NCBI GenBank assembly: GCA_046048295.1
Contig: JBJOGJ010000128.1
Location: 1-10,938, forward strand
Length of the DNA stretch: 10,938 nucleotides
Reading direction: 5' to 3'
DNA from: CBDCWA01 sp046048295
Lineage (GTDB): Bacteria > Pseudomonadota > Alphaproteobacteria > Rhizobiales > Hyphomicrobiaceae
Part shown: one piece after another, positions 1 through 6,234 of the stretch
Layout of the letters: every line of letters starts with the position of its first letter
How positions within the stretch are numbered: position 1 is the first letter of the stretch
Program-made: the position numbers and the translations under genes
Notes under the pieces: model-generated
Told to the model about the DNA's origin: nothing
The model's input: only the letters and a program-made list of their open reading frames with translations
Database searches by the model: none

Positions 1-951
1 GAGGATCTGTGGGGCTTCAACGAGGAAATCGTCGTGCGCGCCGTGGCGGCCAGCACTATCCCGGTCATTTCCGCCGTCGGCCACGAAACGGACTGGACCC
101 TGATCGATCTCGTTGCGGATGCGCGTGCGCCGACACCGACGAAGGCAGCCGAGTGGGCGGTGCCTAAATACGGCGAGCTAATCGAGGATACCGCGAAGTT
201 CGAGCAGCGGCTTGCAACTGCGATCCGTCGGGCGATCGAGGCCAGCCGCACCAGCCTTCGCGCCGCCGAGCGCGGCCTGCCGCGGCCACAGGACCTCACC
301 GGCTATCACCGCCAGCGCTTCGATGCCACCGAGAGGCGGCTCGCGTCTGCATTGATCGCCAACACGCAGAACCACGCCATGCGTCTTGCACGGCCAGCCA
401 CCAGATTGCATGGGCGCCTGCTCTCCGTGCGCCTCGCCGCAAGCGGGCAGCGGCTCGATGCCGCCAGCCGGCGCTCCGCGGACGCGCTTTTCCGTCTCAC
501 ATCTGCGAGGCGCACGCGGTTCGAGCGGGCAGCCGCACGACTTAGGACGGACGGCCTTGCCGGCACGCTCCGCCAGAGCCGCGAACGCGTCGGCGTCTGC
601 GGCCAGCGCTGCAGCACCGCCATCGCCGTTGCACTGGACCGCAAGCGCCGCGAACTCGCGGGCAACACCAAACTTCTCGACTCGCTCAGCTACCGCAGCG
701 TGCTCAGCCGGGGCTTTGCCGTCGTTCGTGATGCCTCGGGGCACACGTTGAAGCGCGTTGCCGATGCCGCTATCGGCAGCCATGTCGCGATCGAACTGAT
801 GGACGGAGCAGTGGGCGCCACGCTTACGGGCACGAGCGGTCGCCCGCCTGACAAGGATGGTTCGGAGGACGCCCCCGTCGACCGGCAGCCCAGCGACCGG
901 CGTACCCGTCCGAAACCGAAGGCACGCGGCGAGCAGGGCTCGCTGTTCTGA
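1..951 (+). CDS. xseA: Exodeoxyribonuclease VII large subunit (3' part; 5' end outside window)
   Basis: Large, catalytic subunit of exonuclease VII. With XseB it degrades single-stranded DNA from both ends in the cytoplasm and acts in repair and recombination. The reading frame is open from base 1, so 316 C-terminal residues are visible and the N-terminal OB-fold is missing. The first visible residues are EDLWGFNEE, a family signature, followed by PVISAVGHETD (residues 21-31) and ARAPTPTKAA (41-50), the core of the XseA catalytic domain. A long Arg/Ala-rich helical, coiled-coil-like middle follows, then the conserved SYRSVLSRGFAVVRD segment and a basic, low-complexity tail ending in GSLF, as is common in alphaproteobacterial XseA. 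Shadow frames on both strands are long because GC is high. The downstream DUF2093 gene has its own candidate promoter but may also be read through. Identity is near certain. Confidence 0.97.
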   Translation, partial: EDLWGFNEEIVVRAVAASTIPVISAVGHETDWTLIDLVADARAPTPTKAAEWAVPKYGELIEDTAKFEQRLATAIRRAIEASRTSLRAAERGLPRPQDLTGYHRQRFDATERRLASALIANTQNHAMRLARPATRLHGRLLSVRLAASGQRLDAASRRSADALFRLTSARRTRFERAAARLRTDGLAGTLRQSRERVGVCGQRCSTAIAVALDRKRRELAGNTKLLDSLSYRSVLSRGFAVVRDASGHTLKRVADAAIGSHVAIELMDGAVGATLTGTSGRPPDKDGSEDAPVDRQPSDRRTRPKPKARGEQGSLF

Positions 952-969
952 CGCCTGCGTTACCTGGAG

Positions 970-1000
970 TTGACGAGGCCTTGATCGCCCTCGATATAAT
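970..1000 (+). promoter_or_regulatory. Candidate sigma70-type promoter for the DUF2093 gene
   Basis: TTGACG at 970-975 (5 of 6 to the -35 consensus) and a perfect TATAAT at 995-1000 are separated by 19 bases, slightly longer than the optimal 17. A start of transcription near 1007 would give a leader of about 40 bases before the ATG at 1049. The box lies in the 97-base gap after xseA, in AT-richer sequence than the surroundings. This is a motif match only. Confidence 0.45.
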
Positions 1001-1048
1001 CAATAGAAAGTGTGCCCACTCTTCTCATTCTACCGACTGGATTGTTGT

Positions 1049-1291
1049 ATGAACCGTATCGACAAGCTTTTCGGACTGCAGGGTGAAGCCCGCGTCCGCT
1101 ATCTCGACGGAGAGTTCCAGCTTCTTTCGCCTGGCGATTTCGTCCGTTGCGCTGTCACCGGGGCACCGATCCAGTTGCACGATCTCAGATACTGGAACGT
1201 CGACCTGCAGGAAGCCTACGCTTCGGCAGCGATCTCCTTTCAGCGTGCCGTGGACATCAGGGGCCGCAAAGCCGGCACTTCCGAAAGCTAG
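1049..1291 (+). CDS. DUF2093 domain-containing small protein
   Basis: An 80-residue soluble protein of unknown function in the DUF2093 family, found in Alphaproteobacteria. The family core is recognisable: EARVRYLDGEF (residues 13-23), SPGDFVRCAVTG (27-38), and LRYWNVDLQEAYAS (46-59). It has no signal peptide or membrane segment and a single cysteine in VRCAVTG. The ATG at 1049 is chosen because the family begins just before this conserved core; a GTG at 1010 would add 13 residues unlike the family. No good Shine-Dalgarno sequence precedes the ATG. It follows xseA on the same strand, an arrangement I recall from other alphaproteobacteria. Its TAG stop overlaps the stop codon of the opposing oxidoreductase gene in a shared CTAG. 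No function should be assigned. Confidence 0.88.
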   Translation: MNRIDKLFGLQGEARVRYLDGEFQLLSPGDFVRCAVTGAPIQLHDLRYWNVDLQEAYASAAISFQRAVDIRGRKAGTSES

Positions 1292-2286
1292 TTCATCGTC
1301 AGGATGATCTTGCCGACGTGGTCGCCCGCCTCGATCCGGCGGTGGGCGTCTGCTGCATCGCGTAACGGGAAGGTCGAGTCTACCAGCACCTTCAGCTTGC
1401 CCGCCGCGAACAGCGGCCAGACCTTCGCCTCGATGTCGCGCGCGAACCGGGCCTTGTCCTCGCGCGATCTTGCCCTCAGTGTCGCCCCTGTCAGCGTCAG
1501 CCGCTTCATCATCAGCCGCGCCAGGTTAATGGTTGATTCGGCGCCCTGCTGCGTCGCGATCTGCGCTATGCGCCCATCGACTGCGGCCGCGATCACATGC
1601 TTGTCCGCGTAGCTGCCCCCGACCATGTCGAGTGTCACATCGATGCCATGCCCGCCAGTCGCCTGCTTCGCAATCGCGACGAAGTCCTCGGTCCGGTAAT
1701 TGACGGCGACGTCAGCGCCCAGATCGCGGCACACAGCGCATTTTGCGTCGGAGCCGGCGGTGGCGATCACCTTGGCGCCGAAGGCCTTGGCAAGCTGTAT
1801 CGCCGTCGTCCCGATGCCGCTGGTGCCGCCGTGCACGAGGAACCACTCGCCGGCCTGCAGCCCGACACGGTCGAAGACCATGTTCCAGACCGTGAACGTG
1901 GTTTCCGGCACGCCCGCGGCCTCCACGTCGCTGAGCCCCGGCGGACAGGGCAGCGCCGCGGTGTCGTCGGCAATGGCATATTCCGCATAGCCGCCGCCAT
2001 TCAGCAACGCCACGACCCTGTCACCGACCTTCCAGCGTCCATTGCCGGCGCCGACCGCTGCCACCGTACCGGATGCCTCGAGGCCCGGTAGCGGCGAATG
2101 GCCGGCAGGCGGTGGGTAATGGCCGAGCCGCTGAGCGACATCCGGCCGATTGACGCCGGCAGCGGCGACCTTGATCAGTATCTCGCCCGGGCCTGGCGCG
2201 GGAAGCGGCAGCGTCACCGGCTGCAGGACTTCCGGCCCCCCCTTGCCGTCGATGGCGACGGCCGTCATTGTTGCTGGCAAGCTCAT
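1288..2286 (-). CDS. NAD(P)H-quinone oxidoreductase, PIG3 family (zinc-free medium-chain dehydrogenase)
   Basis: A 332-residue cytoplasmic oxidoreductase of the quinone-reductase branch of the medium-chain dehydrogenases, expected to reduce quinones or other electrophiles with NADPH. The N-terminal GroES-like domain (about residues 7-125) carries GVNRPDV (44-50) and GLEASGTV (68-75). The Rossmann domain carries HGGTSGIGTTAIQ (152-164), the glycine-rich cofactor loop typical of the PIG3 (TP53I3-like) family. There is no cysteine/histidine set for catalytic or structural zinc, as expected for this branch. The start MSLPATMTAV at 2286 is supported by a GGAG seven bases upstream; the frame extends upstream to 2343 without family-like sequence. 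It is divergent from the DUF1192 gene (92 bases between starts) and convergent with DUF2093. The physiological substrate is unknown; an enoyl or crotonyl reductase role is less likely. Confidence 0.93.
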   Translation of the reverse strand: MSLPATMTAVAIDGKGGPEVLQPVTLPLPAPGPGEILIKVAAAGVNRPDVAQRLGHYPPPAGHSPLPGLEASGTVAAVGAGNGRWKVGDRVVALLNGGGYAEYAIADDTAALPCPPGLSDVEAAGVPETTFTVWNMVFDRVGLQAGEWFLVHGGTSGIGTTAIQLAKAFGAKVIATAGSDAKCAVCRDLGADVAVNYRTEDFVAIAKQATGGHGIDVTLDMVGGSYADKHVIAAAVDGRIAQIATQQGAESTINLARLMMKRLTLTGATLRARSREDKARFARDIEAKVWPLFAAGKLKVLVDSTFPLRDAADAHRRIEAGDHVGKIILTMN

Positions 2287-2378
2287 GCAGCATCTCCGCG
2301 TTGTCTGCCGTTCGACATGCCACGGCAGTCGCCAATGAAGCAAGCCGTTGTCAGCCGGCCCGAACGATGGAGCATTCG

Positions 2379-2567
2379 ATGGATTTCGACGACATCAAGC
2401 CACCGCCCCGGCCTGGAGCGGCTCTCGGGGAGGATCTTTCAAATCTTTCGGTTGCCGAGCTCGAGCAGCGTATCGCCGCGCTCCGGACCGAAATCGAGCG
2501 CGTCGAGGCCGAGCTGCAAACGAAGCGCTCGCGGCAGGCTGCCGCCCAGAACCTGTTCAAGGACTGA
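2379..2567 (+). CDS. DUF1192 domain-containing small protein
   Basis: A 62-residue soluble protein of the DUF1192 family, known to me only from Alphaproteobacteria and of unknown function. The N-terminus MDFDDIKPPP is followed by an acidic/Pro-rich stretch and then LSVAELEQRIAALRTEIERV, a clear amphipathic coiled-coil helix over about residues 26-52, ending in a basic Lys/Arg-rich tail. It has no signal peptide, membrane segment or cysteine. The ATG at 2379 is preferred to the in-frame ATG at 2367 because GGAG at 2369-2372 sits six bases before it, while nothing resembling a ribosome site precedes 2367. It lies divergent from the quinone oxidoreductase and upstream of a probable small RNA and rcdA. 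Confidence 0.88.
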   Translation: MDFDDIKPPPRPGAALGEDLSNLSVAELEQRIAALRTEIERVEAELQTKRSRQAAAQNLFKD

Positions 2568-2593
2568 TGCGCTTTCCCAAAAGGACAAGGTTG

Positions 2594-2608
2594 TTTACTG
2601 ATTATTAA
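2594..2608 (+). promoter_or_regulatory. CtrA-like binding site upstream of a putative small RNA
   Basis: TTTA at 2594-2597, seven bases, then TTAA at 2605-2608: a 7 of 8 match to the CtrA box TTAA-N7-TTAA. It lies 27 bases after the DUF1192 stop, in the gene-free stretch before rcdA, whose product is known in Caulobacter to help ClpXP degrade CtrA. A further lone GTTAAC half-site is at 2771-2776. Such short AT motifs can arise by chance, but they are rarer in high-GC DNA. I found no convincing -10 box downstream. Confidence 0.3.
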
Positions 2609-2619
2609 GGTTATTGGTG

Positions 2620-2721
2620 TTCAATGAGGATCATCCAGTCATCTGGATCCGGAGTGGCACTGCCCACTCTATTTAACGCCTCCCTGTAAACTTCTGAGCC
2701 GCCGTCTGGCGGCTCTTTTTT
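2620..2721 (+). ncRNA. Putative trans-acting small RNA between the DUF1192 gene and rcdA
   Basis: The 307-base gap 2568-2874 holds no supported protein gene but three hairpins in a row. The first is ATCCAG/CTGGAT (2633-2638 with 2643-2648), with a TCAT loop and a possible lower stem. The second is GAGTGG/CCACTC (2652-2657 with 2664-2669) with a six-base loop. An unpaired segment follows with CCTCCC at 2679-2684, able to pair with Shine-Dalgarno sequences, and then an ideal intrinsic terminator. This hairpins / exposed anti-SD / terminator layout is usual for alphaproteobacterial trans-acting small RNAs of about 100 bases. The 5' end is a guess. It could be a member of a known rhizobial family (for example alpha-r14/EcpR1), which I cannot verify, or merely the 3' UTR of the DUF1192 mRNA. 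The rest of the gap (2722-2874) shows nothing beyond a GTTAAC. Confidence 0.45.
2696..2721 (+). terminator. Intrinsic (rho-independent) terminator
   Basis: A perfect 8-bp stem GAGCCGCC (2696-2703) / GGCGGCTC (2708-2715) with a GTCT loop is followed directly by six T (2716-2721). It ends transcripts running on the plus strand, either the DUF1192 mRNA, whose stop codon is 128 bases upstream, or the putative small RNA. There is no T-tract on the other strand, so it is not bidirectional. Confidence 0.92.
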
Positions 2722-2874
2722 GTGCGCTGCCCAACTCAGGCCATGATACCGTCTCACTCTGGGATTGCTTGTTAACCTCCATGTGCGATCTTGCCTGTCA
2801 GCGAGACTGCGTCCTATCCAGTCGCCTTGCATCCAATCGGCCGCCAGTGCTGCTGGCCTTCAACGAGTAGCGTC

Positions 2875-3435
2875 ATGAGTAACGGTAAGAAATACTTCAA
2901 CGCCAAAGGCCCACTCGGCGCCGCCGTCTCCTTCGGCGACCGGTTCCAGCAATCGGGACAGTTCGAGGCCATCTTCAAGGATGGCATGGCGCTCGTCGAA
3001 AAGACCGCGGCCTATCTCGACACTGACGGGCGGCGCGCCGCAAAGAAGCTCACCGGCATCGTCGCCGTCGCCTATGCCACCGAGAGCATGCGCCTCACCA
3101 CCCGGCTGCTCGAACTCGCCTCCTGGCTGCTGATACGGCGCGCGATCCGCGATGGCGAAATTACACCGGAAGAGGCTGCCCGCCGCCGGCAGCGCATCAA
3201 GCTCGGCACCACCGGCCGGCCGACCCATATCAAGCAGTGGGACGAACTGCCTCTTGAACTCCGCCACCTGATCGAGGCGAGCTTCGCGCTTCAGGACCGC
3301 ATCCTGCAGCTCGACCGCGCGTTCAGCGATGGTGACGTGGAGACCGCCAGCTCCGGACACAACCCTGTCGCCGCCCAGCTCGCAATGATCGAATCCGCGT
3401 TCGGCGAGCGGGTGGATCCACGCGACATCAACTGA
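2875..3435 (+). CDS. rcdA: RcdA-type regulator of CtrA degradation (DUF1465 family)
   Basis: A 186-residue cytoplasmic helical protein of the DUF1465 family. In Caulobacter, RcdA is an adaptor that joins CpdR-primed ClpXP and delivers substrates such as CtrA for cell-cycle-timed proteolysis. Diagnostic segments are FEAIFKDGMALVEKTAAYLD (about residues 31-50), ATESMRLTTRLLELASWLL (64-82), the most conserved part, and LRHLIEASFALQDRILQLDR (123-142). A basic loop rich in Arg/Lys (RRRQRIK, around 103-109) separates the helices. The tail after residue 145 is Ser/Gly-rich and less conserved. The ATG at 2875 matches the family start; only a weak GAG-like ribosome site precedes it. It stands alone on the plus strand and converges on yqgE 37 bases downstream. 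Family assignment is strong. The adaptor function is carried over from Caulobacter. Confidence 0.9.
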   Translation: MSNGKKYFNAKGPLGAAVSFGDRFQQSGQFEAIFKDGMALVEKTAAYLDTDGRRAAKKLTGIVAVAYATESMRLTTRLLELASWLLIRRAIRDGEITPEEAARRRQRIKLGTTGRPTHIKQWDELPLELRHLIEASFALQDRILQLDRAFSDGDVETASSGHNPVAAQLAMIESAFGERVDPRDIN

Positions 3436-3472
3436 TTGAGGCCGGTCGCGACCAAAGCCGGCAGCGCGCCCG

Positions 3473-4069
3473 TCAGGCGTGGCCGTAGTCGCTCACGAGG
3501 TGTGACGGATCTACGCCGAGCTTGGACAATGCCAGCTCGTAGCGCGCTCCGATCGGTTCGTCGAACACGAGTTCGGGATCGGCGGCGCAACTCAGCCAGC
3601 CATTCGTCTGGATTTCCCGCTCCAGCTGCCCCGGTGCCCAGCCGGAATAGCCGAGCGCCAGGATCGCCCGCTCCGGCCCCTCGCCCTCGGCAATGGACTT
3701 CAGGATGTCGAGCGTCGCCGTCAGGCAGAAGTTGTCGTTGATCCGCAGCGTCGAGTCGGCGCTGACATAGTCGGCGCTATGCAACACGAAGCCGCGACCG
3801 GTCTCCACCGGCCCGCCGATATTGACGTGCATGGCATGCAGCTCCGGGTCGTCCTCGACGGCCTCGATCTCGAGTTGTTGCAACAGGTCTGCAACCGACA
3901 ATTCCGGCGCGCGATGGTTGACGATCAGCCCCATCGCACCTTCGGCCGAGTGCGAGCACATGTAGATTACCGAACGTGCAAACCACTTGTCCGTGAGAGA
4001 GGGCATGGCAATCAGCAATTGCCCTTCTAGATAGCCGTCTGCCCGGATGCCTGTGCTGGTCTTCCTCAT
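3473..4069 (-). CDS. YqgE/AlgH family protein (DUF179)
   Basis: A 198-residue soluble protein of the UPF0301/YqgE/AlgH family, full length for the group. The biochemical function is unknown. The name AlgH derives from a Pseudomonas alginate regulation phenotype that should not be transferred. Family signatures are YLEGQLLIAMP (residues 13-23), RSVIYMCSHSAEGAMGLIVN (32-51), GGPVETGRGFVLHS (85-98) and LGYSGWAPGQLEREI (about 138-152), followed by NGWL. The ATG at 4069 lies shortly before the first conserved block. A GAGG is present but only two bases from the ATG, so the start is supported by homology rather than by a ribosome site. It is convergent with rcdA and divergent, over a 195-base gap, from the DsbD-like gene. 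Confidence 0.93.
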   Translation of the reverse strand: MRKTSTGIRADGYLEGQLLIAMPSLTDKWFARSVIYMCSHSAEGAMGLIVNHRAPELSVADLLQQLEIEAVEDDPELHAMHVNIGGPVETGRGFVLHSADYVSADSTLRINDNFCLTATLDILKSIAEGEGPERAILALGYSGWAPGQLEREIQTNGWLSCAADPELVFDEPIGARYELALSKLGVDPSHLVSDYGHA

Positions 4070-4264
4070 GGCCTCAAGCTAATCCCAGAAATGCGGCGAT
4101 GTGAAGTACGATTCGATGGCGTGACCCCGCTTCGCACCTGCCCCTGCACGCACCACATGTGTTTCAGGAAATCGTGTGTTGCAGTTGATCGACCACCTGT
4201 TGCATAGGATTTCCGCCTTGTCTGTACCGCTCCATCACCGAGCCTCGAGCCGGAGTTCTGCCCG

Positions 4265-5122
4265 ATGACGTCGCCGAGAATGCGCGCCGCACTGGCCGGC
4301 CTCATAGCTGGCCTGCCACACTCTGCTTCGGCGGAATCGCCGCTGCAGACGAAATGGCAGCAGACACCGAAGTCGATCTCGCGCCTCGTCGTCGGAAGCC
4401 TGCCGGTCCCCGGCGAAGCCCCGCGACTGATCGTCGGCGTCGAAATCCACATCGAGCGCGACTGGAAGACCTACTGGCGACACCCGGGGGATGCCGGCGG
4501 CGTGCCGCCCCGCTTCGATTTCTCGAAATCGCAGAACCTCAAGTCGGCCAACGTTCTGTTTCCGGTGCCCGAACGCATCTCCGACCCGTCCGGTTCCCTC
4601 ATCGGCTACAAGGAGCATGTCATCTTCCCCGTCGAGGTGGAGGCGGTGGATCCATCGCGCCCGGTCCGCCTGTCGCTGGCGATGGAGTTCGGCGTCTGCC
4701 GCGAGATCTGCATCCTGGCGCAGGCGCAGCACAACCTCACCGTGCGCACCACCAAGTCATTCTCGCTCTCGCCACCGCTCTACGCCGCACTGGAACGCGT
4801 TCCCCGCCAGGAGCAGGCACTCAGGCCGGATGACCCGCGTCTCAAGTCCGTTGCCGCCCGCCTCGATGGCCCCGCTCCCGGCATCACGTTCGACATTGCC
4901 TATCCGAAGGGCACGCGCAAGCGCATCGATATGTTCGTCGAAACGCTGAGTGGCACCAACCTGCCGCTGCCCCGCAAGATGAAATCGGAAACCCTCGATG
5001 GCGCCCGGTTCGAAGTGCAGGTGCCGGCCGACATTTCGCCCGGCTCGCTCCGTGGCCGTCAGCTTCGCGTGACACTTATTTCGGCGCGCGGCGCCAGCGA
5101 ATACGTCCGCACGCTCGAGTAG
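4265..5122 (+). CDS. Exported stand-alone DsbD N-terminal-domain-like protein
   Basis: A 285-residue protein with a Sec-type signal peptide: basic start with MRAALAGLIAGL, then HSASA-ES, with likely cleavage after residue 23. The mature part resembles the periplasmic N-terminal (alpha) domain of DsbD/ScsB thiol-disulfide reductases, with WKTYWRHPGDAGGVPP (residues 67-82) and EFGVCREICI (141-150) holding the only two cysteines, C145 and C149. In DsbD this domain passes electrons from the membrane domain to periplasmic partners. Here no membrane segments and no thioredoxin domain follow, so the electron donor must be another protein. The C-terminal half is beta-rich and unassigned. GGAG nine bases upstream supports the ATG at 4265; M6 is an alternative. 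It is divergent from yqgE. Role in disulfide reduction or cytochrome c maturation is inference. Confidence 0.8.
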   Translation: MTSPRMRAALAGLIAGLPHSASAESPLQTKWQQTPKSISRLVVGSLPVPGEAPRLIVGVEIHIERDWKTYWRHPGDAGGVPPRFDFSKSQNLKSANVLFPVPERISDPSGSLIGYKEHVIFPVEVEAVDPSRPVRLSLAMEFGVCREICILAQAQHNLTVRTTKSFSLSPPLYAALERVPRQEQALRPDDPRLKSVAARLDGPAPGITFDIAYPKGTRKRIDMFVETLSGTNLPLPRKMKSETLDGARFEVQVPADISPGSLRGRQLRVTLISARGASEYVRTLE

Positions 5123-5136
5123 CGTGCAACGCACGC
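5109..5136 (+). terminator. Overlapping alternative hairpins at the 3' end of the DsbD-like gene
   Basis: GCACGCT (5109-5115) pairs perfectly with AGCGTGC (5121-5127) around a five-base loop that includes the start of the stop codon. The same GCGTGC (5122-5127) can instead pair with GCACGC (5131-5136) across a three-base loop. The second hairpin is followed by CTCCTTT, a weak T-run. It may serve as a poor intrinsic terminator or an mRNA 3'-end stabiliser. Confidence 0.3.
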
Positions 5137-5232
5137 CTCCTTTCGACCGGCAGGCTTGACTCCGGGCGAGCTGCCATGTGACGAAATTGCCGCGAAAATG
5201 CACGCCACAAGTCAGCAAGGGGGCAGGGTTAG

Positions 5233-6087
5233 ATGGAGATCGTACCGACCAATGCGGCGCTCGGCGCCAGCATCCACGGCCTCGACATTTCACGACCGAT
5301 CGCCGACGACCTATTTGCTTCCGTGCTCGACGCCTTCCACCGCCACCAGGTGCTTGTCTTCAAGAACCAGGACGTCAGTCCGGAAGCGCAGATTGCCTTC
5401 TCCTGCCGCTTCGGAGTTCTCGAGGACCAGCTCAACGCCCGCTTCACGTTGCCCGAGCACCCGGAGGTGCTGATCCTCTCGAACGATATGAAGGACGGCC
5501 AGCCGGTCGGCGTCATCGACGGCGGCGACTACTGGCATTCAGACTCCTCGCACCGCGACCTGCCGAGCATGGCCACTGTCCTCTTTTCCGTGAAGAACCC
5601 GGATCGTGGCGGCGATACGGAGTTTGCCAACATGTACGCTGCCTATGATGCCCTGTCGGACGAGATGAAGTCGCGTCTGACCGGGCTCAGGGCCATCCAC
5701 GCCGTCAGCAAGCTGCGCAACAAGCGGGTCACGGTCTCGCCGCGCCGTCCCGACGCCTACGAAACCTATACGCGGCAGAATTCCGTCCCCGACGTCATCC
5801 ATCCCATCGTCCGGACGCATCCTGCCACCGGACGCAAGGCTCTCTTCATCTCCGAGCGCTTCACCATCGGAATCGAGGGCATGGACGAATCCGACGCCGA
5901 TCCGATCCTCGACGAACTCTTCGCGCACCAGATCAGCCGCGAATTCGTGTACCGCCACAAGTGGGACGATGGCGATCTCGTCATCTGGGACAACCGCTGC
6001 GTGATGCACCGTGCCATGGGCGGCTATCGCTACCCCGACGTACGCAGGATGCATCGCACGGTTGTGCAGGGCGACACACCATTTTGA
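5233..6087 (+). CDS. TauD/TfdA family Fe(II)/2-oxoglutarate-dependent dioxygenase
   Basis: A 284-residue cytoplasmic oxygenase, the same length as E. coli TauD. It should couple oxidation of 2-oxoglutarate to succinate with hydroxylation of an organic substrate, often releasing sulfite or breaking an ether. The iron ligands are visible: H102 and D104 in YWHSDSSH, and H259 in WDNRCVMH. T129 in GGDTEF and R271 in RRMHR line up with the TauD residues that bind 2-oxoglutarate. The second block HPIVRTHPATGRKALF (190-205) is typical of the family. The ATG at 5233 is preceded by AAGGGGG nine bases upstream. The substrate cannot be read from the sequence: no sulfonate transporter or catabolic gene is adjacent, so the names tauD or tfdA are not justified. 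It is followed by a desaturase gene 147 bases downstream and is probably a separate transcript. Confidence 0.92.
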   Translation: MEIVPTNAALGASIHGLDISRPIADDLFASVLDAFHRHQVLVFKNQDVSPEAQIAFSCRFGVLEDQLNARFTLPEHPEVLILSNDMKDGQPVGVIDGGDYWHSDSSHRDLPSMATVLFSVKNPDRGGDTEFANMYAAYDALSDEMKSRLTGLRAIHAVSKLRNKRVTVSPRRPDAYETYTRQNSVPDVIHPIVRTHPATGRKALFISERFTIGIEGMDESDADPILDELFAHQISREFVYRHKWDDGDLVIWDNRCVMHRAMGGYRYPDVRRMHRTVVQGDTPF

Positions 6088-6123
6088 ATTTCGCTGCGAC
6101 TCTCTCGCAACTGAGACAATTGA

Positions 6124-6147
6124 CCACTGGGAAACGGTCGTCAGTGG
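6124..6147 (+). other. Hairpin between the dioxygenase and desaturase genes
   Basis: CCACTG (6124-6129) and CAGTGG (6142-6147) form a 6-bp stem around a 12-base loop in the 147-base gap. There is no following T-run, so it is not a standard intrinsic terminator. It could end the dioxygenase transcript with Rho or be an operator. A smaller hairpin, GCCGC/GCGGC (6212-6216 with 6220-6224), lies 10 bases before the desaturase ATG. Confidence 0.2.
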
Positions 6148-6234
6148 GCAAATGTCTCCTTACTTCTGTCGTGCGGTCGCGCTAACCTGCTCAGAAATGA
6201 TCCGTCCAGCGGCCGCAATGCGGCATCGATAATC

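Noticed and set aside
2287..2343. Longer N-terminus for the quinone oxidoreductase
   Set aside because: The 19 extra residues are not family-like, and GGAG is placed for the ATG at 2286.
2611..2832. Minus-strand 73-codon frame in the gap between the DUF1192 gene and rcdA
   Set aside because: It reads straight through the terminator stem in reverse, has no ribosome site or recognisable family, and overlaps the hairpins that fit an RNA better.
2791..2874. TTG start at 2791 for RcdA
   Set aside because: It would add 28 residues with no similarity to the family. The ATG at 2875 gives the usual length.
3444..3453. Palindrome GGTCGCGACC between rcdA and yqgE as a bidirectional terminator
   Set aside because: It has no loop and no T-runs on either side. 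Such short palindromes are common in high-GC sequence.
4179..4208. TTGCAG-N18-CATAGG as a promoter for the DsbD-like gene
   Set aside because: The -10 hexamer matches the consensus poorly, and other spacings were no better.
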